Numbered from the stretch's first letter, positions 39,711 through 48,257 are shown. The stretch: 64,000 nt of DNA from Halobacterium rubrum (GCF_021729015.1 NZ_JAJQQZ010000003.1:372001-436000), one strand, 5' to 3'. The notes: a model not told the origin generated them from the sequence alone. Made by a program: numbers and translations.

Positions 39711-40097
39711 TCAGTCCAGGTCGAGGCCTCGGACGTCGAGTGTGACGCCGTCGCGGCGGGCGCGCTCCTCGACGGCCGAGAGCGCGGGGCGGGCCTTCTC
39801 CGGGGCGGTGACGTCGCAGACGTCGACGGTGAGATGGTTGGCCCCGAGGAAGGCGGCGGCGTCGACGAGGTCACGGAGGCGGTCGGCCTCGCGCTGGGTG
39901 GCCAGCGAGCAGTCCTCGCCGAAGCAGGCCTCAGTGGTGACCTCGGCGGGGACGCAGCCCTCGCTTGCGAGGTCGTCGGCGAGGCGCCGGAGGTCGTCGT
40001 GGGCGGCGTCCGCGATGGTGTCTGCGTCGACGGCGACGGGCGTCTGGTCGGTCGGACGACAGCCTTCGATGGTGCCGGTGGCGGGGGTCGTGCTCAT
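39711..40097 (-). CDS. Hypothetical cysteine-containing haloarchaeal protein
   Basis: A 128-residue acidic protein (MSTTPATGTIEGCRPTDQTP...), or 131 residues if the ATG at 40106 is used. It contains Cys at GCRPT, GCVPAE, EACFGEDCSL and VDVCDVT, and has mainly helical character with no membrane segment. The FGEDCS segment may carry a metal or a disulfide. I do not recognise a family. It is divergent from the histidine kinase gene, and the 117-bp shared spacer contains an imperfect 19-bp direct repeat, suggesting common regulation. Confidence 0.6.
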   Translation of the reverse strand: MSTTPATGTIEGCRPTDQTPVAVDADTIADAAHDDLRRLADDLASEGCVPAEVTTEACFGEDCSLATQREADRLRDLVDAAAFLGANHLTVDVCDVTAPEKARPALSAVEERARRDGVTLDVRGLDLD

Positions 40098-40111
40098 CTT
40101 GCTCATGCATA

Positions 40112-40161
40112 CACAGTAGAAATACAAAAACCTTTGCAGATGCACAGTGGTAATGCAAAAG
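40112..40161. repeat. Imperfect 19-bp direct repeat in the divergent promoter region
   Basis: CACAGTAGAAATACAAAAA (40112-40130) and CACAGTGGTAATGCAAAAG (40143-40161) match at 15 of 19 positions, spaced 31 nt apart, about three helical turns. They lie between the hypothetical gene (minus) and the histidine kinase gene (plus) and overlap the likely minus-strand promoter. The spacing suits two copies of an operator on the same face of the helix. Confidence 0.5.
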
Positions 40162-40178
40162 TGCTGGAACGGCGACAG

Positions 40179-40187
40179 CTTATATGA
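40179..40187 (+). promoter_or_regulatory. TATA-like box of the histidine kinase gene
   Basis: CTTATATGA, centred about 31 nt before the ATG at 40214. An upstream in-frame ATG at 40184 lies inside this box and is therefore unlikely to be transcribed as a start. Confidence 0.6.
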
Positions 40188-40213
40188 CCGCCCGGTCCGT
40201 AGCCGGCGTATCA

Positions 40214-42424
40214 ATGTCGTCTCGTGGCCCGATGTCGGCGACTGTCGAGGGACCCGTCCGCGTGTTGCACGTCGACGACGACGAGGCGTTCCTCGACCTC
40301 GCGACCACCCACCTCGAGCGCCACGACATCGAGGTGGTGACTGCCCAGCACGCCGAAGCGGGCCTCGACGCCCTCGAGGAGAGTGACGTCGACTGCGTCG
40401 TCTCGGACTACGACATGCCGGGGATGGACGGGCTCGAGTTCCTCGAAGCCGTCCGGGAGGACCACCCCGACCTGCCGTTCGTCCTGTTCACCGGGAAGGG
40501 CGACGAGGGCGTCGCCAGCGAGGCCATCTCGGCGGGCGTCACGGACTACCTCCAGAAGGACATCGGCACCGACCAGTACGCCGTGCTCGCCAACCGCGTC
40601 CTGAACGCCGTCGACCGGGACCGCTCCAAGCGCGCGCTCGGCGAACACGACCGCCGACTCGAGACACTCCTGCGGAACCTCCCCGGGATGGTGTACCGCT
40701 GCCTGAACGACCCCGGCTGGCCGATGGAGTACGTCGACGGCGAAGTCCAGGAACTCACCGGCTACGACGCCGAGGCGTTCGAGTCCGGAAGCGTGCTCTG
40801 GGGCGAGGAAGTCATCCACCCCGACGACCGCGAGACCGCCTGGCAGACCGTCCAGGACGCACTCGGCCGCAGCGAGCCGTTCGAGCTCACGTACCGCATC
40901 GAGACCGCCGACGGCGACCTGAAACACGCCTGGGAGCGCGGCCGCGGTGTGTGGAACGACGACGGCGACCTCGAAGCCCTCGAGGGATTCATCACCGACA
41001 TCACGCGGCGGGTCGAACACCGGCAGAAACTCGAACGCCAGCACGCCCGTCTCGAGGCGATGATCGAGCAGTCCCCGGACATGATCAACGTCCACGACGA
41101 GGACGGCGCCATCGTCGAGGCGAACCGGCGGTTCTGCGAGGAACTCGGGTACACCGAAGAGGAGGCGCTCGAGATGAACGTCTGGGACGTCGACGCAGAC
41201 GCCGACCCGGAGGACATCGCCGCGATGCGCGACGAGACCGGCGACGACGACCTCCGCCGCATCGAGGCCACCTACGAGCGCTCCGACGGGTCGACGTTCC
41301 CGGCGGAGGCACACCTCACCCGCCTCGACACCGCCGGCGACTGGGAGTTCCTCGTGTTCAGCCGGAACGTCTCCGACCGCGTGGAACGCGACCGCGAGCT
41401 CGCGCGCCTCAGGGAAGGCTACGAGACCGTCTTCGAGCACGCGCAGGACGCCCTGTTCCTGCTCGAGGTCGAGGCCGACGACGGCGAGGGCGGGTCGCCG
41501 TCGTTCGTCTTCGAATCCGCGAACCCCGCCCAGGAGGAGTTGACCGGCGTCTCCGAGGCGGAACTCCGCGGGAAGACGCCATCGGAGGCGTTCGACGACG
41601 CCACTGCTGGCGCCGTCGAGAGCCTGTTCGGGTCGATTCTGGAGACACAGGAGACGGCGACGTTCGAGACGGAGCTGTCGTTCCCAGCAGGGGACGCGGT
41701 CGTCAACGCCAGCGTCTCACCGGTGGTCGTCGACGGCGAGGTCACACAGCTGGTCGGTGTCGCCCGGGACACCACCGAACGCAAGCGCCGCGAGCGCGAA
41801 CTCCGCCGCGAGCGCGACCGCCTCGAGGAGTTCGCGAGCATCGTCAGCCACGACCTCCGGAACCCCCTGAACGTCGCGGAGGGGTACCTCGAGATGGCCC
41901 GCGAGGCCGACGACCCGGGCAAACTCGGGAAGGTCGCCGACGCACACGACCGGATGCGGACGCTCATCGAGGACATCCTCACACTCGCACGCGAGGGCTC
42001 GACAGTCACCGACTTCGAGGCGGTCGACCTGGCGGACGTGGCGACCGACTGCTGGGAGCCCGTCGACGCCACCCGGGCCACACTACGCGTCGAGACGTCC
42101 CGGACGGTGCTCGCCGACCGGGCGCGCCTCCTGCAGGTCCTCGAGAACCTCTACCGGAATGCGGTTGAGCACGCCGGCCCGGACGTCACCGTCACCGTCG
42201 GCGACCTCGATGACGGGTTCTACGTCGCCGACGACGGCCCCGGGATTCCCGGCGACCAGCGCGAGGAGATATTCGAGTCCGGGTACACGACCAGCCGCGA
42301 CGGCACGGGCTTCGGGCTCACCATCGTCTCGGAGATCGTGGCCGCCCACGGCTGGACAGTCGAGGTGGTCGAGAGCGAGACCGGCGGCGCGCGCTTCGAG
42401 GTCCGCGGCGTCGAGTTCGCGTGA
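40214..42424 (+). CDS. Hybrid receiver-PAS histidine kinase
   Basis: A 736-residue soluble signalling protein. Domain order: an N-terminal receiver (DDDEAFLDLA, phosphoacceptor Asp65 in SDYDMPGMDG, FTGKGDEGVASEAISAG); three PAS domains (about 145-275, 275-390 and 395-535), the first with MVYRCLNDPGWPMEYVDGEVQELTGY; HisKA with phosphorylated His546 in SHDLRNPLN; and HATPase with NAVEH, ADDGPGIPG and GTGFGL. There are no transmembrane segments, so it senses an internal signal such as redox or a small molecule. The start is ATG at 40214, placed by the TATA box. An output partner is not obvious nearby. It is convergent with dph2. Confidence 0.93.
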   Translation: MSSRGPMSATVEGPVRVLHVDDDEAFLDLATTHLERHDIEVVTAQHAEAGLDALEESDVDCVVSDYDMPGMDGLEFLEAVREDHPDLPFVLFTGKGDEGVASEAISAGVTDYLQKDIGTDQYAVLANRVLNAVDRDRSKRALGEHDRRLETLLRNLPGMVYRCLNDPGWPMEYVDGEVQELTGYDAEAFESGSVLWGEEVIHPDDRETAWQTVQDALGRSEPFELTYRIETADGDLKHAWERGRGVWNDDGDLEALEGFITDITRRVEHRQKLERQHARLEAMIEQSPDMINVHDEDGAIVEANRRFCEELGYTEEEALEMNVWDVDADADPEDIAAMRDETGDDDLRRIEATYERSDGSTFPAEAHLTRLDTAGDWEFLVFSRNVSDRVERDRELARLREGYETVFEHAQDALFLLEVEADDGEGGSPSFVFESANPAQEELTGVSEAELRGKTPSEAFDDATAGAVESLFGSILETQETATFETELSFPAGDAVVNASVSPVVVDGEVTQLVGVARDTTERKRRERELRRERDRLEEFASIVSHDLRNPLNVAEGYLEMAREADDPGKLGKVADAHDRMRTLIEDILTLAREGSTVTDFEAVDLADVATDCWEPVDATRATLRVETSRTVLADRARLLQVLENLYRNAVEHAGPDVTVTVGDLDDGFYVADDGPGIPGDQREEIFESGYTTSRDGTGFGLTIVSEIVAAHGWTVEVVESETGGARFEVRGVEFA

Positions 42425-42459
42425 GCCGAGACGGCCGTGCCCGGGAACCGGCGGGGCGG

Positions 42460-43494
42460 CTACCAGGTGCCGTGGAAGGTGTCGAAGGAGAGCTCGTCCA
42501 GTGGCTTGTTCCCGACCGCAATCTCGTACTCGCCGGGCGTCAACATCGGCTTGTGGAACTGCGGGCCGTCGTCGGTCGTGATGCGCGGACAGCCAGTGTT
42601 CACGAACGCGTCCATGTCGAAGTTCATCAGCCGGTCCGGCGTCACCTCGTCCATCGTGATGAGGTAGGCGTTCTCGTTGTTCTCCACGATCTCCTCGGCC
42701 TGGTCGAAACGCCCCTGACCGATCTTCGTGCAGAAGATGACGCCCCACTTCTCTGCGTCCATCGCCTTGTGCACTGACGCGTACCGCTCCTTGAGGAACT
42801 GTTCGGCGTCCGCGACCGAGACGGCGTTGTTCACCGGGTCGGCGATGACGACGTGCTTGTCCGGGTGCTCCATCGCGAGCCCGAGCGGGTGGAACTTCCC
42901 GCCGCCGACGTACAGCACCTGGTCGGCGTCGATGTCCGCGCTGGCGTAGTTGCAGCCCAGTACCTGCCCCTCGTTCGTCAGCCGGTCGTCGCCCCGGCGC
43001 GTGTGCACGGTGAAGCCACGCTCTTCCAGCCACGTGCGCATCCCCTCGAACTGGTTCATGTGCTGGGCGGTGGTCACCAGCCCCACGTCGTCCTCGTCGA
43101 GTTCGTCGAGCGCCTCCTCCATGATGGGCTCGACGTCGACGTTCGAGAACAGCGGGACGTAGATGATGGAGTCGGACTCCTTCATCGGCGAGTGGCCGAA
43201 GTGCACGAACACGTCGGTGCGCCGCATCAGGTACGTGTCGAGGTCGCAGGCGCCGTAACACGGCTGCCCCGACAGCAGGATGCGGACGTCGTCCAGTCGT
43301 TCCCGCAGGTCGTCGGCGACAGCCGGGCCGCGGCGCTTCAGTCCCTCGGGGAACTGCAGGCCGACCTTGTCGGCGTCCTGTGCTTCCACCTCGTCGACGA
43401 TGCGGTCGAGCTCGTAGTCCCAGGTGCGGTCGTGGCGCAGCGACAGCCCCGTGTTCCGGAGGTCTCCGGCCGAACGGGTCTCCTCGTTGCTCAT
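42460..43494 (-). CDS. dph2: Diphthamide biosynthesis enzyme Dph2
   Basis: A 344-residue non-canonical radical-SAM enzyme that transfers a 3-amino-3-carboxypropyl group to a histidine of elongation factor 2, the first step in diphthamide formation. The three cysteines that bind the [4Fe-4S] cluster are spread over the three domains, as known for archaeal Dph2: Cys83 in YGACD, Cys181 in LGCNYA, and Cys302 in NTGCPRI. The rest is LQFPEGLKRRGPAVADDL and FHPLGLAM type. The start is MSNEETRS at 43494. The gene is divergent from the YlbF-family gene. Confidence 0.93.
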   Translation of the reverse strand: MSNEETRSAGDLRNTGLSLRHDRTWDYELDRIVDEVEAQDADKVGLQFPEGLKRRGPAVADDLRERLDDVRILLSGQPCYGACDLDTYLMRRTDVFVHFGHSPMKESDSIIYVPLFSNVDVEPIMEEALDELDEDDVGLVTTAQHMNQFEGMRTWLEERGFTVHTRRGDDRLTNEGQVLGCNYASADIDADQVLYVGGGKFHPLGLAMEHPDKHVVIADPVNNAVSVADAEQFLKERYASVHKAMDAEKWGVIFCTKIGQGRFDQAEEIVENNENAYLITMDEVTPDRLMNFDMDAFVNTGCPRITTDDGPQFHKPMLTPGEYEIAVGNKPLDELSFDTFHGTW

Positions 43495-43601
43495 TGGTCC
43501 CGTGTAGTCAATTCGCGCGTTTAACCCCGGCGGTTCCCCCACGAGCGGCGCCTATCGGGGGTTCCGGCAGCTTGAAACGACCGCAGCGCCAACCCCGGAG
43601 C

Positions 43602-44000
43602 ATGAGCGTCGACACCGACCCGGCGGCTCCGAGCGAGGACCACGCCGCGGACGACCTCGCGCGCCAGCTCGGCGAAGCCATCACGGACCTGCCGGAGTAC
43701 CAGCGGTTCGTGGAGAGCAAGCAGGCCGTCGAGGACAGCGACGAGGTCCAGAGCCGCATCGACGAGTTCGAGGAGCTCCGCCAGGAGTTCATGCTCGCCC
43801 GGCAGTCGGGGGACGCCGGCGAGGAGGACGTCCGGCGCGTGCAGGAGGCCCAGCAGCGACTCCACGAGCACCCGGTGATGGCGGAGTACCTCGACGCACA
43901 GGACGCCCTCGAGGCGCGTTTCGAGGGACTGAACGACCTGATCAGCGAGCCGCTGGACGTCGACTTCGTGGGCGAGTCCGGCGCCTGCTGTCAGGACTAG
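43602..44000 (+). CDS. YlbF/YmcA family helical protein
   Basis: A 132-residue alpha-helical protein. The central unit LARQLGEAITDLPEYQRFVESKQAVEDSDEVQSRIDEFEELRQEFM (here in part) with HPVMAEYLDAQDALEARFEGLNDLI is the YlbF/YmcA-type helical bundle. It ends with GACCQD, giving a C-terminal Cys-Cys that could bind a cofactor or metal; some YlbF proteins coordinate Fe-S clusters. In Bacillus these proteins form part of a complex guiding RNase Y; whether the archaeal members act on RNA is unknown. Confidence 0.85.
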   Translation: MSVDTDPAAPSEDHAADDLARQLGEAITDLPEYQRFVESKQAVEDSDEVQSRIDEFEELRQEFMLARQSGDAGEEDVRRVQEAQQRLHEHPVMAEYLDAQDALEARFEGLNDLISEPLDVDFVGESGACCQD

Positions 44001-44032
44001 GTGTTTTCTCCCGGTCGGTTTCGGAGCAGCCG

Positions 44033-44680
44033 TCAGCCGTTGCCGTCCACAGCGTCCAGTGCCAGGTTCTTCGTGGCGCGGCGCAGCCGCTCGCTCGCCG
44101 ACTGCTCGCTGACGTCGAGCTCGTCGGCGACGGCCGACAGCGGGGCCGACCTCGGGACGTCGAGGTAGCCGGCCTCCAGCGCCACACTCAGCGCCTCGGT
44201 CTGGGCGTCAGTGAGTGGTTCCGGTTCCGAGCCGCCCGATTCTCCGTAGATGCTCTGTAGTTCGAAGTCGACGTCCTCGCGCTCGCAGACGCCCTGGAAG
44301 TCGGTCAGTGCTTTCCGGTCCGGGAAGCGGACGCGGAGGTACCACGTGCCGTCCTGGCACTCGCAGTTCAGCTGTGCCGCCCCGAGGTCCAGCCACTCGG
44401 TGTACAGCTGGACTTCTGCCTGGTCGGCGGTCCGGTAGCTGTAGAGGTGGCGGTCGGGGAGGTCGTCCAGCAGCGTCACGTCGGTCGTCGTCGGGTCCTC
44501 CCGGAACGCCGCGTCGAAAGTGTCGAGGTCGCCGCCGGCCGCCCACGCCATCGTCTTTACGTCGCCACCGTTGGCCACGTCGACAGACTCGACGTCGATT
44601 GTCACGTCGGGGACCCCGGTGGTCGCCTCGTAGAGGTTCATGCGCGGCGACGACACCGAGAACTCGACGATGACGCTCAT
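44033..44680 (-). CDS. Bacterio-opsin activator-type HTH regulator (HTH_10)
   Basis: A 215-residue protein of the large haloarchaeal Bat/HTH_10 family. The C-terminal domain LTDAQTEALSVALEAGYLD ... LSAVADELDVSEQSASERLRRATKNL is the characteristic helix-turn-helix. The N-terminal 140 residues (MSVIVEFSVSSPRMNLYEAT ... LYTEWLDLGAAQLNCECQDGTWYLRVRFPDRKALTDF) are a conserved sensor-like beta/alpha domain. It likely controls genes in response to an unidentified cue. The minus-strand TATA-like ACTTAACA lies about 28 nt upstream of the ATG at 44680. It is divergent from the metallo-hydrolase gene. Confidence 0.9.
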   Translation of the reverse strand: MSVIVEFSVSSPRMNLYEATTGVPDVTIDVESVDVANGGDVKTMAWAAGGDLDTFDAAFREDPTTTDVTLLDDLPDRHLYSYRTADQAEVQLYTEWLDLGAAQLNCECQDGTWYLRVRFPDRKALTDFQGVCEREDVDFELQSIYGESGGSEPEPLTDAQTEALSVALEAGYLDVPRSAPLSAVADELDVSEQSASERLRRATKNLALDAVDGNG

Positions 44681-44704
44681 CCATAGCCGAAAGTATCCCG
44701 TGGC

Positions 44705-44712
44705 TGTTAAGT
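44705..44712 (-). promoter_or_regulatory. TATA-like box of the HTH_10 regulator gene
   Basis: On the minus strand ACTTAACA, centred about 28 nt before the ATG at 44680, fits a leaderless promoter. Confidence 0.5.
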
Positions 44713-44762
44713 CTCCCGGCCGAACCCCCGGAAGCTTAGGGTGGCCAGCCGTACCGCCGGAC

Positions 44763-45599
44763 ATGGTGCACTCCGACTGGGGCGACTGGCTGCCGTCCGC
44801 CGTCGCCGACGCCGACCCCGACGGGGTCGCGGTCTGGTACCTGGGCTGCAACGGCTTCGTACTGAAGGGCAGTGAGGGGACGACGCTGTTCGTCGACCCC
44901 TACCTCGGCACGGGCGACCCGCCCCGGACGGTCCGGATGATTCCCGTACCCTTCGACCCGCGAGACGTCACCGGGGCCGACGCCGTGTTCGCCACACACG
45001 AACACACCGACCACGTCCACGGGCCGAGTCAGGCGCCCATCCTCGCCGAGACGGGCTGTCCGCTGTACGCGCCCGACGACTCCGTCGCCGTGGCACGCGA
45101 CGACGAGGAGTGGCACGACCGGTACGCCGTCGACGACGACCAGTACCGCGAGGTGGTCGAGGGCGATACCCTCGAAGTCGGCGAGTTCACCGTCCACGTC
45201 GAGGTCGCTCACGACCCCGACGCCACCCACCCCGTGTCGTACGTCTTCGAGCACGACGCCGGCACGGTGTTCCACGGCGGCGACACCAAACCGACCGACG
45301 AGTTCGAGCGTGTCGGCGACGAGTACGACGTCGACGTGGGCATCCTCGCGTTCGGCTCTGTCGGCCAGATTCCTGACAAACAGACCCGCGAACCCACGGT
45401 CAAGCGCTGGTACAACGACGAGAACCAGATTGTCGAGTGCGCGCGCGACCTGCAGGTCGACCGCCTGCTCCCCTCCCACTGGGACATGTGGAAGGGCATG
45501 ACGGCGGACCCGACCGCCCTCCACGAACACGCCCGGAGCTTCGAGCATCCCGAGCGACTCGACGTCGTCGAAATCGGTGACCGCGTCGACGTCGAGTAA
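44763..45599 (+). CDS. UlaG-like MBL-fold metallo-hydrolase
   Basis: A 278-residue metallo-beta-lactamase-fold protein with the dinuclear metal motif THEHTDHVHGPSQ. Further ligands lie in FHGGDTKPTDEF and the C-terminal SHWDMWKGM region. The order and spacing are those of the UlaG group (L-ascorbate-6-phosphate lactonase), and the segment DVDVGILAFGSVGQIPDKQTR near the C-terminus is found in these enzymes. A related sugar lactone or phosphoester substrate is likely. It is cytoplasmic. The ATG at 44763 is preferred over codons upstream inside the divergent gene's promoter. Confidence 0.85.
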   Translation: MVHSDWGDWLPSAVADADPDGVAVWYLGCNGFVLKGSEGTTLFVDPYLGTGDPPRTVRMIPVPFDPRDVTGADAVFATHEHTDHVHGPSQAPILAETGCPLYAPDDSVAVARDDEEWHDRYAVDDDQYREVVEGDTLEVGEFTVHVEVAHDPDATHPVSYVFEHDAGTVFHGGDTKPTDEFERVGDEYDVDVGILAFGSVGQIPDKQTREPTVKRWYNDENQIVECARDLQVDRLLPSHWDMWKGMTADPTALHEHARSFEHPERLDVVEIGDRVDVE

Positions 45600-45647
45600 C
45601 CGCACTCCCTCCGAGCGGCGACGGCCGCTGGAGTCGACCGCCGGGCA

Positions 45648-45653
45648 ATTTAA
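45648..45653 (+). promoter_or_regulatory. TATA-like box before the acidic coiled-coil gene
   Basis: ATTTAA at 45648-45653 would place transcription start near 45675-45680, at or next to the ATG of an 11-codon open frame (45678-45713) and about 28 nt before the proposed GTG start at 45706. Confidence 0.45.
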
Positions 45654-45677
45654 GGGCTTCTCCGCGTAGGTGACTGT

Positions 45678-45713
45678 ATGTACGACCCACGCGAGGGTGA
45701 TTCCCGTGAGTGA
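45678..45713 (+). CDS. Possible leaderless upstream ORF (11 codons)
   Basis: ATG at 45678 opens a short frame encoding MYDPREGDSRE, with TGA at 45711-45713. It begins at the predicted transcription start and its stop overlaps the GTG start of the following gene (45706) by eight bases. The arrangement resembles a translationally coupled leader peptide, but it could equally be chance in a GC-rich leader. No homology basis. Confidence 0.3.
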   Translation: MYDPREGDSRE

Positions 45714-47235
45714 CGAGACAGTCGTCGAGACGGAGGGCGTCACCGTCAGCAAGTTCTTCAACGCCGAGGACTTCCCGGTCCCGGCCGTCGCGTTCGACGT
45801 CTCCTCCTCTCGCGACGCCGAGGTGACACTGACCATCACCGACGAGATCCCCGACGAGTTCGGCATCGACCAGATCGGGTTCCACCCCGAGTACGGCAGC
45901 GAGAACTGGACGGCGACCGGCGACGGCGTCGTGCGATTCGAGCGCGAACTCGAGGCCGGCGAGGAGTTTACGACGGTGTACGGCGTCCGGATGGAGGACG
46001 GACAGGACGAGACGCCGTTCCTCTCCGCGCCCGACGTGGACGTCGACGGGGAGCACATCGACGACGTCGTCCCGCCGGAGTCCACGGACGTCGTTCGGGA
46101 GCTCGCGGGCGGCGAACGCGACACCGTCCCCGGACTCGAGGACGACGACGAGCAGGCTGAAGAACCGGTCGAGGCCGAGGTCGAGGTCGGAGCGGGCGCG
46201 GGCGCTGGCCTCGACTCGACGGTGACCGACGACGCCGAGATTCTCGGTGACGAGGCAGGGCTCACAGACAGCGGTTCCGACGACGAGGACGAAACCGACG
46301 GCACCGACCAGCGGGACGCTGGCACCGCACTCGGCGGGGACGCGAGCGACGACGAGCAGGTGCTCGGGGAGTCCGACGCCGACCCCCTCGGCGCCGAGGA
46401 GGACGGCGACACCGAGCGGTCGAGTGCCGGCGGCTCCTTCGACAGCGTCGACCACGACGACGACGACGACGAGGACGCCGGGACTGCACTCGACGCCGAC
46501 TCCCCGCTGTCGGACGATGACCCCGGGTCGGACGACGAGGCTGGCGCCGACGAGGTCACCGAGTTCGGCAGCGACGACGGCGACGACCGGGACACCGGGA
46601 CGCCCGAGGCCGACCCCGCCGACGTAGCCACACCGGCCGCCGGCGCCGCCGCGCTCGACGAGACAGACGTGGCCGCAGCCCTCGCCGACGCCATCCGGAA
46701 CGACGAGGTCGACGACGACGACCTCGAGACCATCCAGGACGCCATGGGCGGCGTCTCGCAGTCCACGGAAGTCGAGATCGACCACCTCCAGTCCCGCGTC
46801 TCGGAGCTCGAGGCGTACACGGACGCCCTGGAGGCGTTCATCGACGAGAACGGGCCGGCACAGGACCTGCTGGCCGACCTGGAGGACGACGTCGCTTCCC
46901 TCGAGAACGACCTCGCGGACGTCCACAACGACGTCGCGAACGTCGAGGAGTCGGTCGACGCCGCCGACGAGGACCGCGACGATCTCTGGGCGCGCGTGGA
47001 CGACGTCGAGTCCAAGTTCGGGGCGGTCGACGACCTCGAGGAGTCCCTGGACCGGCTGCGGGGCGACGTCGACGCGCTCGACGAACGCCTCTCGGATACC
47101 GAGGAGGACGTCCTCGACCTCGAAGACGTGGAGGACGACGTCGACGCCCTCGAGGACGACCTCGAAGACGTCTCCGAGCACGTCGACGACATCGACGAGT
47201 GGCGCGACCAGCTCTCCGACGTCTTCGGCACGTAA
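45706..47235 (+). CDS. Acidic coiled-coil protein with low-complexity middle
   Basis: A 509-residue protein with a very high Asp/Glu content. Residues about 1-140 form a beta-rich domain (VSKFFNAEDFPVPAVAFDVSSS, IGFHPEYGSENW). Residues about 140-320 are disordered, repetitive Asp/Glu/Gly/Ser-rich sequence (for example EVEVGAGAGAG, DDDDDEDAGTA). From about 345 to the end there is a heptad-rich coiled coil (LQSRVSELEAYTDALEAFI, DDVASLENDLADVHNDV). There is no signal peptide or transmembrane helix. I do not recognise a family; it may be a structural or DNA/cell-division-associated scaffold. The start is taken at GTG 45706 because MSDETVVETEGVTVSKFF begins the folded part; a GTG at 45670 is also in frame. 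Confidence 0.7.
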   Translation: MSDETVVETEGVTVSKFFNAEDFPVPAVAFDVSSSRDAEVTLTITDEIPDEFGIDQIGFHPEYGSENWTATGDGVVRFERELEAGEEFTTVYGVRMEDGQDETPFLSAPDVDVDGEHIDDVVPPESTDVVRELAGGERDTVPGLEDDDEQAEEPVEAEVEVGAGAGAGLDSTVTDDAEILGDEAGLTDSGSDDEDETDGTDQRDAGTALGGDASDDEQVLGESDADPLGAEEDGDTERSSAGGSFDSVDHDDDDDEDAGTALDADSPLSDDDPGSDDEAGADEVTEFGSDDGDDRDTGTPEADPADVATPAAGAAALDETDVAAALADAIRNDEVDDDDLETIQDAMGGVSQSTEVEIDHLQSRVSELEAYTDALEAFIDENGPAQDLLADLEDDVASLENDLADVHNDVANVEESVDAADEDRDDLWARVDDVESKFGAVDDLEESLDRLRGDVDALDERLSDTEEDVLDLEDVEDDVDALEDDLEDVSEHVDDIDEWRDQLSDVFGT

Positions 47236-47282
47236 CCACCGGAATCACAACCGTTTTCGGCGCGCACGGGCTGTTCTCGACA

Positions 47283-48203
47283 ATGACAGCAGTTGCGCCG
47301 GTTCGCGTCGCCGTCCCGCGGAAGGGACGGCCGCTCGAAGCCGTACTCGACCGGGTGGCGGCGCTCGCCGACGCGACCCAGGTCGCCGACGACGTCGCGT
47401 CGACGCTCCGCTACGAGAAGGCAGTCACGAAGGGCCAGCAGACCGAGGACCGCAGCGTCTACGAGCGGCTCGCGGCGTACAGCGACCCGACCGACCCGTC
47501 GAAGCCCGACTACACGCTCCTGCGGGACGCCCGCGCCGGCAAACCCCGGCGCATCGTCTTCGACTCCCTCTCGCTGTCCCTCGACGGCACCCCCGTGGAG
47601 CTTGTTGGCCGCGAGGAGCCGTTCCGGGCGCTGCGCACCCACGAGTTCGCACTCGGGTTCGACAGCGCCGACCTCGTCCTCGAGGAGGTCGTGGAACTCC
47701 GGCCGGAGCCGCTGACGTCCATCGCCGACGTGAACGAGCGCATCGACCCCGTCGACACCGACGTTCGGGTCGTCTCCGGGCTCGGGGACACCGTCTTCCA
47801 CACGCTGCTGGCGACGCCCGCCAGCCGCGATGGCGTCGACGCACCCGACCTCGACCGGGCGTTCCTCGACGCCTACGAGGGAGCGGTCTGCATCAGCCCT
47901 CGATACGAGCGCCTCGTCGAAGCCGTCCTCGGGACTGACGTGACCGACGGCCTGAGGTTCACGTACCCGAGCGGCGACCACGACGAGGAGGAGGAGGGCG
48001 CAATCGCCGACACCGGCGTCGGCGTCTACCTCACGGTAACGGGGTCGACTGCCCGCGAGCACGGCCTCGACGTCGGCGAACAGCTGTTCCCCAGCGAGAC
48101 CGTCCTCATGGAGAACCAGCACGAGACCGATGGCGGCGACGTCGCGGCGGTCCGGGAGGCACTCACTGCCGACCCCGCCGAGACGGCGATTCCCCCGCAG
48201 TAG
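47283..48203 (+). CDS. Hypothetical protein with HisG-like N-terminus
   Basis: A 306-residue soluble protein starting MTAVAPVRVAVPRKGRPLEAVLDRVAAL (in part), which resembles the N-terminal strand-loop of ATP phosphoribosyltransferase (HisG; IAxPxKGRL). The next 250 residues do not show the rest of the HisG signature, such as the PRPP-binding region, so a full assignment is not supported. The middle is alpha/beta (PRRIVFDSLSLSLDGTPVELVG and HEFALGFDSADLVLEEVVELRPEPL). It follows the coiled-coil gene by 47 bases on the same strand and could be co-transcribed. The function is unknown. Confidence 0.6.
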   Translation: MTAVAPVRVAVPRKGRPLEAVLDRVAALADATQVADDVASTLRYEKAVTKGQQTEDRSVYERLAAYSDPTDPSKPDYTLLRDARAGKPRRIVFDSLSLSLDGTPVELVGREEPFRALRTHEFALGFDSADLVLEEVVELRPEPLTSIADVNERIDPVDTDVRVVSGLGDTVFHTLLATPASRDGVDAPDLDRAFLDAYEGAVCISPRYERLVEAVLGTDVTDGLRFTYPSGDHDEEEEGAIADTGVGVYLTVTGSTAREHGLDVGEQLFPSETVLMENQHETDGGDVAAVREALTADPAETAIPPQ

Positions 48204-48257
48204 CTGCTCCGGCGTTCTCACCGCGGCGGGTTCACCGACTCGGGCGGACCGCCGCCG

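Noticed and set aside
40184-40213. Upstream ATG for the histidine kinase
   Set aside because: The ATG at 40184 lies within the likely TATA box (40179-40187); the receiver domain is complete from 40214.
44736-48221. A 1161-codon open frame on the minus strand
   Set aside because: It runs antisense across the UlaG-like, coiled-coil and 306-residue genes. Its Ser/Arg-rich, then Val/Glu/Asp-rich composition changes with the genes opposite, the usual artefact of GC-rich haloarchaeal codons.
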